Positions 18,544 through 28,426 of a DNA stretch of 64,000 bases are shown piece after piece. Source of the DNA: Liquorilactobacillus hordei DSM 19519 (lineage in GTDB: Bacteria; Bacillota; Bacilli; Lactobacillales; Lactobacillaceae); assembly GCF_019443985.1 (NCBI RefSeq), contig NZ_CP049303.1, forward strand, positions 372,001 through 436,000. The letters are read 5' to 3'. The position numbers were made by a program, and so were the translations under genes. The notes under the pieces are model-generated. The model had not been told where the DNA came from, did not search any database, and was given only the letters and a program-made list of their open reading frames with translations. Within the stretch, counting starts at the first letter, position 1; each line of letters begins with the position of its first letter.

Positions 18544-19769
18544 AAAGTTTATATCTTGATCCTTTTTCAGGAGTAAGTGGGAACATGTTGCTGGGGACGT
18601 TATTTGATCTAGGGCTTAACTTCGCAGACTTCAAGCAGGAATTAGCAAAATTAGAGATAACTGGATACGAATTAACGCTGACAGAGACTACAAGTTCGGC
18701 AATTAAGGGACATTTATTTGAAGTAACATTGAGTGACGAATTCAAAGGGCATCATGCAGATGAAGGTGTTGGAAAAATCCATCATCACGGAAGAAATCTA
18801 TCTACCATTGAAAATATTATTAATAATTCTAGTCTAAGTGAGAATATAAAAAAGTCTGCTTGTACCGTTTTTGAAGAAATTGCTAAAGCGGAAGCACACG
18901 TACATGGTAAGAAGATTGATGAGATTCATTTTCATGAAGTTGGGGCAATCGATTCAATTGTTGATGTGGTAGGTTTCTTTATTGGTTTGAAATTGTTGAA
19001 AATTGAGAAGGTTATTTGCGGAACGCTTGTGGATGGAAGTGGCACAATCAAGGTTGCGCATGGAGTGATGCCTGTACCAGTACCTGCAGTAATGCAGATG
19101 AGGATGAATAGTGAAGTACCTTTCAGACAAAGAGCGGATGTACTGACAGAGTTAGTAACACCCACGGGTTTTGGAATTATAAAGTGTATCACAGATGTAT
19201 TTGGTGGGATACCAGGGAACTTAGTGGTCGAACAAGTAGGATATGGTTTTGGAACACGAGAAACAGGTAGTTTGAATGCATTAAGAGGTTGTCTTTGTAA
19301 TTCATTATTGAGCAATCAAAGGGTTACACAGGAACAAGATCAAGTAGTATTGATGGAAACTAACTTAGATAATATTACTGGTGAGCAGTTGTCTGATGCA
19401 ACACAAGTTCTGCTTGAAAAAGGAGCCAAAGATGTCTGGACGGAGCCAATTATTATGAAAAAAGGTCGTCCGGCATACAAGTTATGTTTACTAGCAGCGC
19501 CAACCAAAAGTGAGGAATTGGTGAAGATATTATTTGCGAAAACTCCCTCAATTGGTGTTAGACAACAGCTGATGGATAGAAAAATAATGCAGCGAAGTGT
19601 TAAAGCTGTAGAGACAAAGTTTGGTAATATCCATGTTAAATATTTATCTTATGATGGTTTTTCAAAGATTTCATTGGAACATGATGAACTACTAGATTTA
19701 GCAAGAAAAAATAAAATGGCAGTAAGTGAATTGACAAATAGAATCATGGAGTTTGTACAAAACAATTAA
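18540..19769 (+). CDS. larC: nickel-insertion cyclometallase, uninterrupted LarC
   Basis: 409 residues in one reading frame. LarC inserts nickel into the sulfurated pincer nucleotide in a CTP-dependent reaction. A His-rich loop ([16 protein letters not shown], residues about 63-79) and [20 protein letters not shown] fit the N-terminal LarC1 part; the C-terminal third, with [23 protein letters not shown] and the family's end, corresponds to LarC2. In L. plantarum the two halves are joined only by a programmed ribosomal frameshift; here no shift is needed. Coupled to larB by the ATGA overlap. Confidence 0.94.
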   Translation: MKSLYLDPFSGVSGNMLLGTLFDLGLNFADFKQELAKLEITGYELTLTETTSSAIKGHLFEVTLSDEFKGHHADEGVGKIHHHGRNLSTIENIINNSSLSENIKKSACTVFEEIAKAEAHVHGKKIDEIHFHEVGAIDSIVDVVGFFIGLKLLKIEKVICGTLVDGSGTIKVAHGVMPVPVPAVMQMRMNSEVPFRQRADVLTELVTPTGFGIIKCITDVFGGIPGNLVVEQVGYGFGTRETGSLNALRGCLCNSLLSNQRVTQEQDQVVLMETNLDNITGEQLSDATQVLLEKGAKDVWTEPIIMKKGRPAYKLCLLAAPTKSEELVKILFAKTPSIGVRQQLMDRKIMQRSVKAVETKFGNIHVKYLSYDGFSKISLEHDELLDLARKNKMAVSELTNRIMEFVQNN

Positions 19770-19789
19770 AGTAGAAGGAGTGTTTTAAA

Positions 19790-20626
19790 ATGAGTACATT
19801 AACAAAAAAAGAAAAGAAACTGCAGTCCATTTTGGCAAGTTACAAACGAGTTGTGATTGGATTTTCAGGTGGCATTGATTCAACTCTTGTATTGAAGGAA
19901 GCAATCAACTCACTTGGCAAAGAAAATGTTTTAGCAGTAGTAGCTAATTCTGAACTTTTCTCAGATGATGAATATGATAAGGCAATTAAGTTGGCAGATG
20001 AATTAGGTGCACAAGTAAAAGGTGTAGAACTAGACTACTTAGCCGATGAACATGTAAAGAATAATAAACCAAATTCATGGTATTACATGAAGCAAATGTT
20101 TTATGCTAAGTTGATGGAAATTGCTAAGGACTTTAATACCGATGTAGTGCTAGATGGTATGATTATGGACGATGCATCTGACTTTCGTCCAGGTCTTCGT
20201 GCAAGAGATGAAGCTGGAGCCGTTTCTGTTTTGCAACAAGCCGACATCTATAAAGATGAGGTTAGACAACTTTCACAAAAACTTGGTTTGAAGAATTGGA
20301 ACAAAATCCCTTCATGTTCTGTTTCATCACGTTTTCCATACAATACAGAATTAACGAGTGCAAAATTAAATCAAGTTTTAACTGCTGAAAAGTATTTGAG
20401 AGAACAAGGATTTATGACTGTTAGAGTTAGAGTTCATGAAGATATGGCAAGAATTGAAGTTCCTGAAAAAGAAATTGTCAACTTGATTGCTAAGAAGACA
20501 GCTATAACTGAAGAACTTAACAAAATCGGCTACAAATACGTTACTGTTGATTTACAAGGCTTTGTTAGTGGTCGTATGAACCAAGAACTTTCAGAAGAAG
20601 AAAAATTAAATATTTTAGTGGGGTAG
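19790..20626 (+). CDS. larE: pyridinium-3,5-bisthiocarboxylic acid mononucleotide synthase
   Basis: 278 residues of the ATP-pyrophosphatase (PP-loop) family. GFSGGIDST at residues 24-32 is the PP-loop. Cys176 (IPSCSVSSRF) sits at the number of the sacrificial cysteine in L. plantarum LarE, which donates its own sulfur. It converts both ring carboxylates to thiocarboxylates. The ribosome site is AGAAGGAG. The order here is larC-larE-larD, whereas L. plantarum has larD before larE. Confidence 0.95.
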   Translation: MSTLTKKEKKLQSILASYKRVVIGFSGGIDSTLVLKEAINSLGKENVLAVVANSELFSDDEYDKAIKLADELGAQVKGVELDYLADEHVKNNKPNSWYYMKQMFYAKLMEIAKDFNTDVVLDGMIMDDASDFRPGLRARDEAGAVSVLQQADIYKDEVRQLSQKLGLKNWNKIPSCSVSSRFPYNTELTSAKLNQVLTAEKYLREQGFMTVRVRVHEDMARIEVPEKEIVNLIAKKTAITEELNKIGYKYVTVDLQGFVSGRMNQELSEEEKLNILVG

Positions 20627-20632
20627 AATTTA

Positions 20633-21355
20633 ATGCATTACTCTTTATTGGTACGTTGTATAGCAGAATTTTTGGGAACAGCTATCATGGTTGCTTTAGG
20701 TAACGGATCGGTAGCTAACGTTGAATTAAAAGGTACAAAAGGTTTTCATGGTGGTTGGGTTTTAATTGGTTTTGGATATGGAATTGGTGTTATGATTCCT
20801 GCGTTAATGTTTGCCACTGTTTCAGGGGCACAAATTAATCCAGCAATGACAATTGGGTTAGCTGTTACAGGGAGTTTTCCTTGGAAAGAAGTTGTCCCAT
20901 ATGTTGTTTCACAATTGTTAGGAGCAATTTTTGGACAATTAATGATTATTTTGGCTTATAGTCCTTATTACAATGAAACAGAAAATCCAGAAGCAATTTT
21001 GGGAACATTCTCAACAATTGATGCCGCAAATAGTAGGCTTAATGGATTCATTAACGAGTTCATCGGTACATTCATGTTGGTATTTGGTGCGTTATGCATT
21101 ACGGCAGATAAAGTAGATTCCCGTGCAGACTTCATTGGTTTAGGTTTCTTAGTAATGTGTCTTGTTGTTTCATTTGGTGGACCAACGGGGCCAGCTTTAA
21201 ATCCCGCAAGAGATATAGGACCAAGGTTGTTACATGCTATATGGCCATTTAAATATAAGGGGAGTTCACAATTTTATTATAGTTGGGTTCCTATAGTGGC
21301 ACCAATTTGTGGTGCGATTGTAGCTACAACTTTATATAAAGCTATTTTTAGCTAG
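20633..21355 (+). CDS. larD: aquaglyceroporin-type lactic acid channel
   Basis: 240 residues, six membrane segments with the two pore motifs INPAMT and LNPARD of the MIP family. In L. plantarum the operon's MIP protein LarD carries lactic acid across the membrane. Six bases separate it from larE. It could also conduct glycerol; note that the glpK-glpO cluster in this window has no glpF of its own. A strong terminator follows. Confidence 0.88.
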   Translation: MHYSLLVRCIAEFLGTAIMVALGNGSVANVELKGTKGFHGGWVLIGFGYGIGVMIPALMFATVSGAQINPAMTIGLAVTGSFPWKEVVPYVVSQLLGAIFGQLMIILAYSPYYNETENPEAILGTFSTIDAANSRLNGFINEFIGTFMLVFGALCITADKVDSRADFIGLGFLVMCLVVSFGGPTGPALNPARDIGPRLLHAIWPFKYKGSSQFYYSWVPIVAPICGAIVATTLYKAIFS

Positions 21356-21387
21356 AAAAACAGTTTACTTTATAATAATCGAATAAT

Positions 21388-21436
21388 CGTTCCCCAAAAG
21401 TTAGGTTAAAAAAACAACTTTTGGGGAACGTTTTTT
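21388..21436 (+). terminator. strong intrinsic terminator of the lar operon
   Basis: CGTTCCCCAAAAGTT (21388-21402) pairs perfectly with AACTTTTGGGGAACG (21416-21430), followed by six T. The T-run overlaps the last codon of the facing MFS gene. Confidence 0.92.
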
Positions 21437-22664
21437 ATTTTTTTTTCTTATTAAAATGAGGTCTAAGTTCAGGCATGAAAATAATAATGATAAGAAAATT
21501 TAGTGACAAAGATAAGGCAGTGAAGATGAAGACACCATTATAGTCAAAAAAGTTAGGAATAATCCCACCAAAAAGAGATCCAAACATACTGCCAAGCGCT
21601 TGAAATGACTGATTCCAACTAAAGACAGTTCCAGTTAGCTGTGCAGGGGATTCTTTTGATAAAATAGTTTGAATTGTTGGAAAAAGTGCTCCATCTGAGA
21701 TTCCAATCATGAAACGTAAGATTCCAAGTAACCAAACACTAGTTACTAGGCCTTGAGGGAAGTACATGATGATTGCAAATAAAAAACCAAAGATAAGAAT
21801 CCTACCATTGCCTGTGCGATCTCCCAATTCACCAAGACGAGGGGCAGAAATCAGTGTTGACAGTCCCGGTAAAGCTGCGATTATCCCAGCTACAACAGTA
21901 ATTGGACCAATGCCATGCATAAGTTCTTTGACATAGAGACTGATGATTGGTGTAATTGAATTATTTCCCATTTGGATAATCATCGTCGAAAGAAGAAGAA
22001 CAATAATTATTTTAGGCCTCTGTAGTTGCGACAATGGTGAGACACGTTTTGTCTTTTCTTCAGCTTTTGGAGCTAAAGTAGAAGTAAAGTTTTCGTGTAC
22101 AAAAAACAAACTTAAAAAGAAGACAATTAATAAAAGAATCCCGGTTAGGACAAAAGTGATTCTAATTGAAAATACTTGTGCGAGGAATCCCCCTAAGACA
22201 GGTCCAATCAAGTTCCCAGAAACATAACTGGTAGCTAAAATACCTAAGACAGAACCGCTTTTTTCCTTTGGTGATTCAGTTGCAATTAGCGCAGATGCAT
22301 TAGGAATATAACCAGCACATAGTCCTTGAAGGAAACGTAAAAATAGTAATGACCAAATACTGTGGACAAAACCGCAAGCGGCAATGATTATTGACATCCC
22401 TAACGATGAACGAAGCAACATTAGTTTACGTCCACGACGGTCAGCAAGGCGTCCCCAGATGGGTGAAACGATAGCAACGACCAAAAAAGTGATTGCATAG
22501 GTTAAACCACTATAGATAGTCAATTGTCCTTTATTGAAGTTGCCAAGTTCACTGACGTACAGAGAAAGGAAGGGTGAAATTTCACTGAAACCAATGCCTG
22601 CAATAAAACAGCCGATCCATAAGACAATTAGATTTCGTTGCCATTTCTCCAGTTTTGCAAGCAT
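21435..22664 (-). CDS. MFS multidrug efflux transporter
   Basis: About 409 residues with 12 membrane segments and the motif WGRLADRRGRKLMLLR after the second helix, plus a GPVLGG motif in the fifth helix that marks drug:proton antiporters (PmrA/NorA-like). The start at 22664 lies 9 bases after GGAG; an upstream in-frame ATG at 22679 lies before the ribosome site and is not favoured. It stands alone between the lar operon and the ornithine decarboxylase. Substrate unknown. Confidence 0.8.
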   Translation of the reverse strand: MLAKLEKWQRNLIVLWIGCFIAGIGFSEISPFLSLYVSELGNFNKGQLTIYSGLTYAITFLVVAIVSPIWGRLADRRGRKLMLLRSSLGMSIIIAACGFVHSIWSLLFLRFLQGLCAGYIPNASALIATESPKEKSGSVLGILATSYVSGNLIGPVLGGFLAQVFSIRITFVLTGILLLIVFFLSLFFVHENFTSTLAPKAEEKTKRVSPLSQLQRPKIIIVLLLSTMIIQMGNNSITPIISLYVKELMHGIGPITVVAGIIAALPGLSTLISAPRLGELGDRTGNGRILIFGFLFAIIMYFPQGLVTSVWLLGILRFMIGISDGALFPTIQTILSKESPAQLTGTVFSWNQSFQALGSMFGSLFGGIIPNFFDYNGVFIFTALSLSLNFLIIIIFMPELRPHFNKKKK

Positions 22665-22849
22665 ATATGTCATCTCCATTTTTAAAAGGTAAATTCATTA
22701 TAATCTTATTTTCGTCAAGTTAGCAAAAAAATAAAGTACAAAACATAGAAGCGTTAGAATTTAGGGGAAAATAACCTAATTTAATCTTGTTTCTCAAGTA
22801 GTTATGTAGTTGAATTGAAGTAAATCAACAAGGAGGAAAGCAAGGACAG

Positions 22850-24958
22850 ATGGGTTTTTTAAAGATTGCCGCAACACAAAAAATAATCGCTCGTTTGAGA
22901 GAGAGCAATAGTGAAATAGTGACATTGAGTTTTGAAACAAATATGGCAGAAATAGCAGAGATTGTGAAGCTAAAAGAAGAATCTCTTCCAGAGAAAATAG
23001 TTGAGAAATTGGAACAAAGTGGATTAAAAGTACCAATATTTGAAATGGATGTCAAAAATGAGGACCTCAACAAGCAATTGAAGGAAATTGAGCAGATTGC
23101 TGAAGAATATGAACAAAAAAAAATTCCTAATTTTATTGAAGACTTAGTGAATTACGCTAAAGAAAAGCCAATTAGTTTTACTACACCGGGTCATCATGGT
23201 GGTAGATTCTACACAAAGCATCCAGCAGGAATGATTTTCAAAAAATTTATGGGTGATAACTTTTTTCAAGCAGATGTAAGTGATACTGTGACCGAATTGG
23301 GTGATACACTGACTCATATGGGGACTCCACTTGAGGCTCAAAAGCGAGCGGCTAGGGCATATAATGCTGATAAGGTCTATTTTGTAACAAACGGAACGAC
23401 AACTGCGAATACAATCTGCTCTTTGGCGGCGCTAACTGCGGGTGATCTAGTTTTATTTGACAGGAATAATCATAAATCACTTTATAATAGTGCACTAATT
23501 ATGACAGGTGCAGTTCCTGTATATATACCAACGGATCGCAATGCATTGGGAGCAATTGGGCCGCTAGACGAAGAATATTTAGAAGAAAAAAGATTAAGAG
23601 CAGAAATCAACAAAGTTGCTCCAGACAAAGCAAGAAAAAAAAGGCCATTCAGGATGGCGGTTATCCAGTTGGAAACGTATGACGGGATTATATATGATGC
23701 TCAGCGAATCATAAAAAAAATAGGTCATTTATGTGATTACATTTTATTTGATTGTGCATGGGGGGGTTACGAACAATTTGTTCCCCTAATGGAGTCACTT
23801 TCTGCCTTTACGGACCATCTTGGTCAAGAAGATCCTGGTATTTTGGTGACCCAATCAATTCATAAACAACAGGCCGGGATTGCACAATCATCACAGATAT
23901 TGAAGAAAGACAGTCATATAAAAGGACAGGAACGATATATTGACCACAAGCATTTTAATCATACGTATTTGAAATATGTGACGACGAGTTATTCGTATCC
24001 AGTTTATGCATCACTTGCTGTTAATGCATATATGGCAGAACGAAATTTTGCTACAAATGAATGGAGAAAGACATTAGTACGAGGGATTGAATGGCGTAAG
24101 CAATTGTTGAACCATTCAAAGTTATTTACTCCATTTGTTCCAAGAACAGTTGTAAATAAGAATTGGGAAGATGTTACAACTGAGGAGCTTGCTACTGATA
24201 AAAATGTTTGGTTACTTAATTCTAAAGATTTGTGGCATGGTTTTATGCAGGTCAAAGATGGTCAAGTAATGCAGGATCCATTTAAGTTGATAATTAAAAC
24301 ACCTGGAATTGATGTTGAACATGGTGTTTATGAAAAAACGGGGATACCCGCAGCAATTGTCAATGCATTTCTGACAGAACAACGGATCATGTCAGCTAAG
24401 GCCGATCTAAACTCATTATTGTTCCTATTGACACCAGGGGATGGGGAATCTGAGTTGGAACAACTATTAAAGAAACTTCTTGAATTTGAGAAAATGTATG
24501 AAGAAGATGCATTATTAGCAGATGTGTTACCTAAAATTGTTGAAAGCAGTCATGGAAGATATGATGGCTACACACTGAAACAGTTATGTGAAGAGATGCA
24601 TGAATATTATAGAAGACATCAAACTTTTACTTTACAAAAGAAATTATTTGCTAAGCATTCTTTTCAATTATATGAAGAACTGCCAAGTGTTGCGGATTTA
24701 GAATTTGTACGTAATAAAGGTAAGCTGGTTGAATTATCGAAAATTAAAGACAAAATTGCACTTGAAGGTGCATTACCTTATCCACCAGGCGTTTTTGTCG
24801 TTGCTCCTGGGGAAAAATGGGAGCAAGTTGATATCGATTATTTCCAGACGTTGTTGGGGGCGATGACTAAGTTTCCAGGTTTTGATCCGGAGATACAGGG
24901 TGTTTACTTAAAACAAGTTGATGGTGAATATGTCGCTTATGGATATGTGAAGTCCTAA
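22850..24958 (+). CDS. ornithine decarboxylase, PLP fold type I
   Basis: 702 residues. It follows the inducible ornithine decarboxylase of Lactobacillus 30a along most of its length: N-terminal wing domain (about 1-100), TPGHHGG, the PLP region with Lys339 in QSIHKQQAG as the Schiff-base lysine, and a C-terminal GALPYPPGVFVVAPGEKW. Decarboxylating ornithine to putrescine consumes a proton and can raise internal pH. No adjacent putrescine/ornithine exchanger is seen. AAGGAGG precedes the ATG. Lysine as substrate is possible but less likely. Confidence 0.87.
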   Translation: MGFLKIAATQKIIARLRESNSEIVTLSFETNMAEIAEIVKLKEESLPEKIVEKLEQSGLKVPIFEMDVKNEDLNKQLKEIEQIAEEYEQKKIPNFIEDLVNYAKEKPISFTTPGHHGGRFYTKHPAGMIFKKFMGDNFFQADVSDTVTELGDTLTHMGTPLEAQKRAARAYNADKVYFVTNGTTTANTICSLAALTAGDLVLFDRNNHKSLYNSALIMTGAVPVYIPTDRNALGAIGPLDEEYLEEKRLRAEINKVAPDKARKKRPFRMAVIQLETYDGIIYDAQRIIKKIGHLCDYILFDCAWGGYEQFVPLMESLSAFTDHLGQEDPGILVTQSIHKQQAGIAQSSQILKKDSHIKGQERYIDHKHFNHTYLKYVTTSYSYPVYASLAVNAYMAERNFATNEWRKTLVRGIEWRKQLLNHSKLFTPFVPRTVVNKNWEDVTTEELATDKNVWLLNSKDLWHGFMQVKDGQVMQDPFKLIIKTPGIDVEHGVYEKTGIPAAIVNAFLTEQRIMSAKADLNSLLFLLTPGDGESELEQLLKKLLEFEKMYEEDALLADVLPKIVESSHGRYDGYTLKQLCEEMHEYYRRHQTFTLQKKLFAKHSFQLYEELPSVADLEFVRNKGKLVELSKIKDKIALEGALPYPPGVFVVAPGEKWEQVDIDYFQTLLGAMTKFPGFDPEIQGVYLKQVDGEYVAYGYVKS

Positions 24959-25019
24959 TTAACTTAATAAAGCTATTAGTTCACGGTTTCTAGAAATAAA
25001 CATGTTTACATTAACAAAG

Positions 25020-25178
25020 AGGGGGCTGAGTCAAAAGTTAAATTTTGATTCAGTTCCTCTATTTATTCCGTATAAACGTGTTTCATAAGTCAAAATTCTC
25101 CGTCTAACTTCGAATTACTCATAGCAAAGTACTCGCTATGTTCGTAATTTCAAGTTAGTACTCAAATTTTCCCGACTT
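25020..25178 (+). repeat. dispersed palindromic repeat, copy 2, split by an IS
   Basis: Left part of a full repeat: terminator hairpin with GAGTCAAAAGTTAAATTTTGATTC near the start, then the long palindrome with inner arms CATAGC and GCTATG and outer arms CATAAGTC and GACTT. The last bases (GCACACTCCC end) continue at 26652-26667 after the IS. A second, 5'-truncated copy (26668-26755) follows at once. Confidence 0.8.
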
Positions 25179-25211
25179 TGTACTGCCTTAAAAAAGTTGG
25201 ACATGTTTGTT

Positions 25212-26054
25212 TTAATTATTAGTTAGATACTGTTTACGATATTCGACTGGAGTTAATCCGTGACGCTTAAGTGAAATTCGCTGGTTATTATACCAAGCAA
25301 CATAATGTTCCACTAATGTACTTAGTTCACTGAGCGAAGTAACCTTAATGCGCCTTAAACATTCACGTTTAAGCATACTGAAAAAGCTCTCAACTGGAGC
25401 ATTGTCTAAACAATTTCCCTTACGGGACATGCTTTGAATGAAATGATGATGTCTTAGTTTAGCTTGATAATTGGTCATTTGATATTGCCATCCTTGATCA
25501 GAGTGTAGAATTGGTTTAGTTGTTGCGGGAATCTTTTTAATGACTGTCTCAAGGGTTTGATCGATTAAAACACGATTGGGTGTTGAACTAACTTTAGCGG
25601 CTAAAACTTCATTACTAGCCTCATCAATAACTGTCGAAATATAACCCCATTTTCCACACGTAAGTTTAAACTGACTGACGTCAGTATGCAAAACAGTATA
25701 TGGTTTATGGGCCTTGAATTGTTGCTTGAGCAAGTTAGGTACCACCTGTCCAACATGACCATGATATGAGTTGTACCGACCAGAATGTTTTGAAAAAAGA
25801 GTAACTTTCAGACCCATAGAAAACATAATTTTACGAACAGTTTCTAGACAAAGTTTAACATGATGCTGTTTTAAAACAAATCTCATGCGACGATAACCAT
25901 AAGTTTGATGAGAGCGGGCAAATTCTTGCCGAATAATTTGTTTAACCTGACGATATTTATCAGGCCGGTTTAGACAAGCTAAATGATAGTAATACGTCGA
26001 ACGCGCAAGTCCCGCAACTTTTAAGAGCGTAATAAAGGGATAATCACGCCGCAA
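25212..26054 (-). CDS. IS3-family transposase OrfB (copy 1)
   Basis: 280 residues from a TTG, containing the DDE integrase core: LHTDVSQF, HSDQGWQY and PVESFFSMLKRE hold the three acidic residues. It lies in the -1 frame relative to OrfA and that frame stays open back into orfA past a C-AAA-AAA-C slip site. It is therefore probably made as an OrfAB fusion by -1 frameshifting, as in other IS3-family elements. The protein is identical to copies 2 and 3. Confidence 0.93.
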   Translation of the reverse strand: MRRDYPFITLLKVAGLARSTYYYHLACLNRPDKYRQVKQIIRQEFARSHQTYGYRRMRFVLKQHHVKLCLETVRKIMFSMGLKVTLFSKHSGRYNSYHGHVGQVVPNLLKQQFKAHKPYTVLHTDVSQFKLTCGKWGYISTVIDEASNEVLAAKVSSTPNRVLIDQTLETVIKKIPATTKPILHSDQGWQYQMTNYQAKLRHHHFIQSMSRKGNCLDNAPVESFFSMLKRECLRRIKVTSLSELSTLVEHYVAWYNNQRISLKRHGLTPVEYRKQYLTNN

Positions 26055-26074
26055 TTCGTTAATTGTTTTAACTT

Positions 26075-26599
26075 TTAGTGCTGTTTTTTGTTTCGAATTA
26101 CGGCATCCAATTTTTTTAGATAAACATTCTCAATTTTAGTATAGGAAAGTTCCTGTTCTAAATGTCTGATTTGTTTTTGTTGTCTCTCTATTAACTGTTG
26201 TTCGGTCTTTTTCTTGGATGTTTCTTTCTTTTTCTTAACCATCTTGGGTCGTCCTATCTTAGATGAAATTACGGCTTTAATTCCAAATTGCCGCATTAAT
26301 TTAAGCCAATTATAAACGACTGTGTGGCTGATATCAAAGTGGATGGCTGTTTTTTGAATACTGGTAGAATGGTTCAAGTAATAGGTAATAACCGCTACCT
26401 TGAAATCATTAGAATAGTGTCGGCGTTTAAGCTGTTTAAGACCGGTAGGGCCAAAAGCTTTATAACGCGACACCCAAATTACTAACGGAGTATCACTCGG
26501 CATCTTATATTTCAGACACAGTGTGTGGAGTGAATTTTCACCATTTAAATATTCTTTAACTACTTTCAACTTAAAGCTGTAGGTATAATTACGTGTCAA
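26075..26599 (-). CDS. IS3-family transposase OrfA, helix-turn-helix (copy 1)
   Basis: 174 residues from the TTG at 26599, which lies 7 bases after GGAGG; longer frames starting further upstream run out of the IS. It has two helix-turn-helix regions (about residues 10-50 and 65-110), as in the IS150 group, and a C-terminal coiled-coil-like stretch rich in Lys, Glu and Gln (ERQQKQIRHLEQELSYTKI) that probably dimerises. It binds the IS ends. Confidence 0.9.
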   Translation of the reverse strand: MTRNYTYSFKLKVVKEYLNGENSLHTLCLKYKMPSDTPLVIWVSRYKAFGPTGLKQLKRRHYSNDFKVAVITYYLNHSTSIQKTAIHFDISHTVVYNWLKLMRQFGIKAVISSKIGRPKMVKKKKETSKKKTEQQLIERQQKQIRHLEQELSYTKIENVYLKKLDAVIRNKKQH

Positions 26600-26651
26600 A
26601 AAAGCACCTCCAAAACTTGATTTACATGTCCAAGTTTTGTAAGGCACTTCA

Positions 26652-26755
26652 CTTATGGCACACTCCCCTCTATTTATTTCGTATAAGCGTGTTCCACAAG
26701 TCAAAATTTTTCGTTTAACTTTGGATTACTCATAACAAAATACTCAAATTTTTCA
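26652..26755 (+). repeat. end of repeat copy 2 plus a second, truncated repeat copy
   Basis: 26652-26667 (CTTATGGCACACTCCC) completes the repeat interrupted by the IS. From 26668 a further copy begins at CTCTATTTATTTCG, without the terminator hairpin, and lacks about 30 bp of the central palindrome. Confidence 0.65.
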
Positions 26756-26806
26756 ACTTATGCAATATTTCCTCTTTGCTTGGTTAAATTAAGGTGATGA
26801 ATATTT

Positions 26807-28210
26807 CTAGAACAAAGCTCCACCCAGATTGTTTAAATCAGGTTTTTCAACTGAAACAATTAGTTTATCGTTTACAAATGCGTTTAATCCTAAGCTGCTC
26901 ATTTCGCGACCATACCCAGAACGCTTGATTCCACCAAATGGAATTTCAGGTAGCGTATATAAGAATGTATTAACGAAAACCATACCTGTATCAATTTGTT
27001 GTGCAACTTCTTCACCATGTTTACTGTCACCAGCGAATACAATTCCCCCTAGACCATAATGTGAGTCATTAGCAATGTTGATTGCTTCTTGTTCACTAGA
27101 TGCACGGTAAACCTGGGCGATTGGGCCAAACATCTCTTCATAGTATGCGGGATTATCAGGAGTAACATCTGTAATAATTGAAGGTTGGAAGAATTGTCCT
27201 GGAAGGTCAATCGGTGTATTTCCAAAATACAATTTTGCGCCAGCAGCAAGAGCATCATCTAATTGTTTTTGCAATGTTTGTTTTGCTTTTGCAGATGATA
27301 AAGGAGCAAGGGTTGTTTTCTCATCCAGTGGATCTCCAGGTACAAAATGTTTGTAGCTTTCAGCTAAACGTTCAACAAATTCATCGTATAATTTGTCAGC
27401 AACAATGAAACGTTTTGATGATGTACATACTTGACCAGCGTTGTAGGTACGTGCACGACTTGCAACTGAGATAACTTCATCAATATTAGCATCTTCGAGA
27501 ACGATAAAGGCATCATTGCCACCGAGTTCCATTGAAGACTTCTTCAAATATTTACCAGCTGTTTGAGCAACTGAGCTACCGCCACGTTCAGAACCTGTTA
27601 AGGCCACACCTTGAATACGGTCGTCAGCAATAACCTTGTCAACCTGATCATGAGTTAAGAAAAGGTTAATCAAGCTGCCTTTAGGGGCACCGGCTTTCTC
27701 AATCATTTCTTGGAAGATTGCTCCTGCCCAAGGTGTATTTGAAGAATGTTTCAGAATCATAGGATTACCAACCATATAATTAGGTGCATAGACACGCATA
27801 ATTTGATAGTATGGGAAGTTCCAAGGTTCAACCATCAATAAAACACCAACAGACTCTTTTTCAATACGAGCGTTGCCAGCGGTTGTTTTCAATGGAATAG
27901 GAGACAACATCTCTGCACTATTGTCAGCAAAATAATCAGCAATCATAGCACATAATTCAACTTCACCACGAGCTTCACCAATTAATTTACCCATTTCTAT
28001 AACTAATATTTTTGCAAGTTCTTCAGAATTATCACGGAGTGTTTGTGCAACATCGTGCAACTTTTGTGCACGGTCAGCAACTTTCTCTTTTTTCCATGCA
28101 CGGTAGAGACTGTGCGCTGTTGAAAGAGCTTCCTCGATTTGAGTATCTGTTGCGTTTGGGAATTCTTTGACCAATTCATTTGTATAAGGGTTAACGGTTT
28201 TGTAAGCCAA
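26807..28210 (-). CDS. NAD(P)-dependent aldehyde dehydrogenase, succinate-semialdehyde type
   Basis: 467 residues of the aldehyde dehydrogenase superfamily. The catalytic glutamate lies in MELGGNDAF and the cysteine in NAGQVCTSSKRF. The sequence resembles GabD/Sad-type succinate-semialdehyde dehydrogenases, but the natural aldehyde is not certain. The start is TTG, set by GGAGG 9 bases before it. Monocistronic. Confidence 0.85.
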   Translation of the reverse strand: MAYKTVNPYTNELVKEFPNATDTQIEEALSTAHSLYRAWKKEKVADRAQKLHDVAQTLRDNSEELAKILVIEMGKLIGEARGEVELCAMIADYFADNSAEMLSPIPLKTTAGNARIEKESVGVLLMVEPWNFPYYQIMRVYAPNYMVGNPMILKHSSNTPWAGAIFQEMIEKAGAPKGSLINLFLTHDQVDKVIADDRIQGVALTGSERGGSSVAQTAGKYLKKSSMELGGNDAFIVLEDANIDEVISVASRARTYNAGQVCTSSKRFIVADKLYDEFVERLAESYKHFVPGDPLDEKTTLAPLSSAKAKQTLQKQLDDALAAGAKLYFGNTPIDLPGQFFQPSIITDVTPDNPAYYEEMFGPIAQVYRASSEQEAINIANDSHYGLGGIVFAGDSKHGEEVAQQIDTGMVFVNTFLYTLPEIPFGGIKRSGYGREMSSLGLNAFVNDKLIVSVEKPDLNNLGGALF

Positions 28211-28426
28211 TGTTGTTTCCTCCTTTAGATTTATCGGTACAAGTAAAATATAGATGGGGTTTTCAAAAAAGTTGAAAAGTGACCATAGAAATTATCATAA
28301 CTCAACGTTTATAAATAACTTACAAATAGGGAGTAATCCAAAAAAAGGTTGAGGTCAATGATTCTGTACGAAGATACTAAAAAAATAATTGGACAGTACC
28401 AATTTCTGTAGAATTTTAAAAGACTA

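Larger units (their letters stand above)
25179..26651 (-). mobile_element. IS3-family (IS150-group) element, copy 1
   Basis: 1473 bp. Ends are TGTACTGCC (25179-25187) and GGCACTTCA (26643-26651), imperfect inverted repeats extending to ACATGT about 28 bp in. CTT is duplicated on both sides (25176-25178 and 26652-26654), the 3-bp duplication expected for this group. Two overlapping frames encode OrfA and OrfB. The insertion is inside the dispersed repeat; comparison with the empty repeat at 54095-54261 (GACTTATG) confirms the boundaries. Confidence 0.93.
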
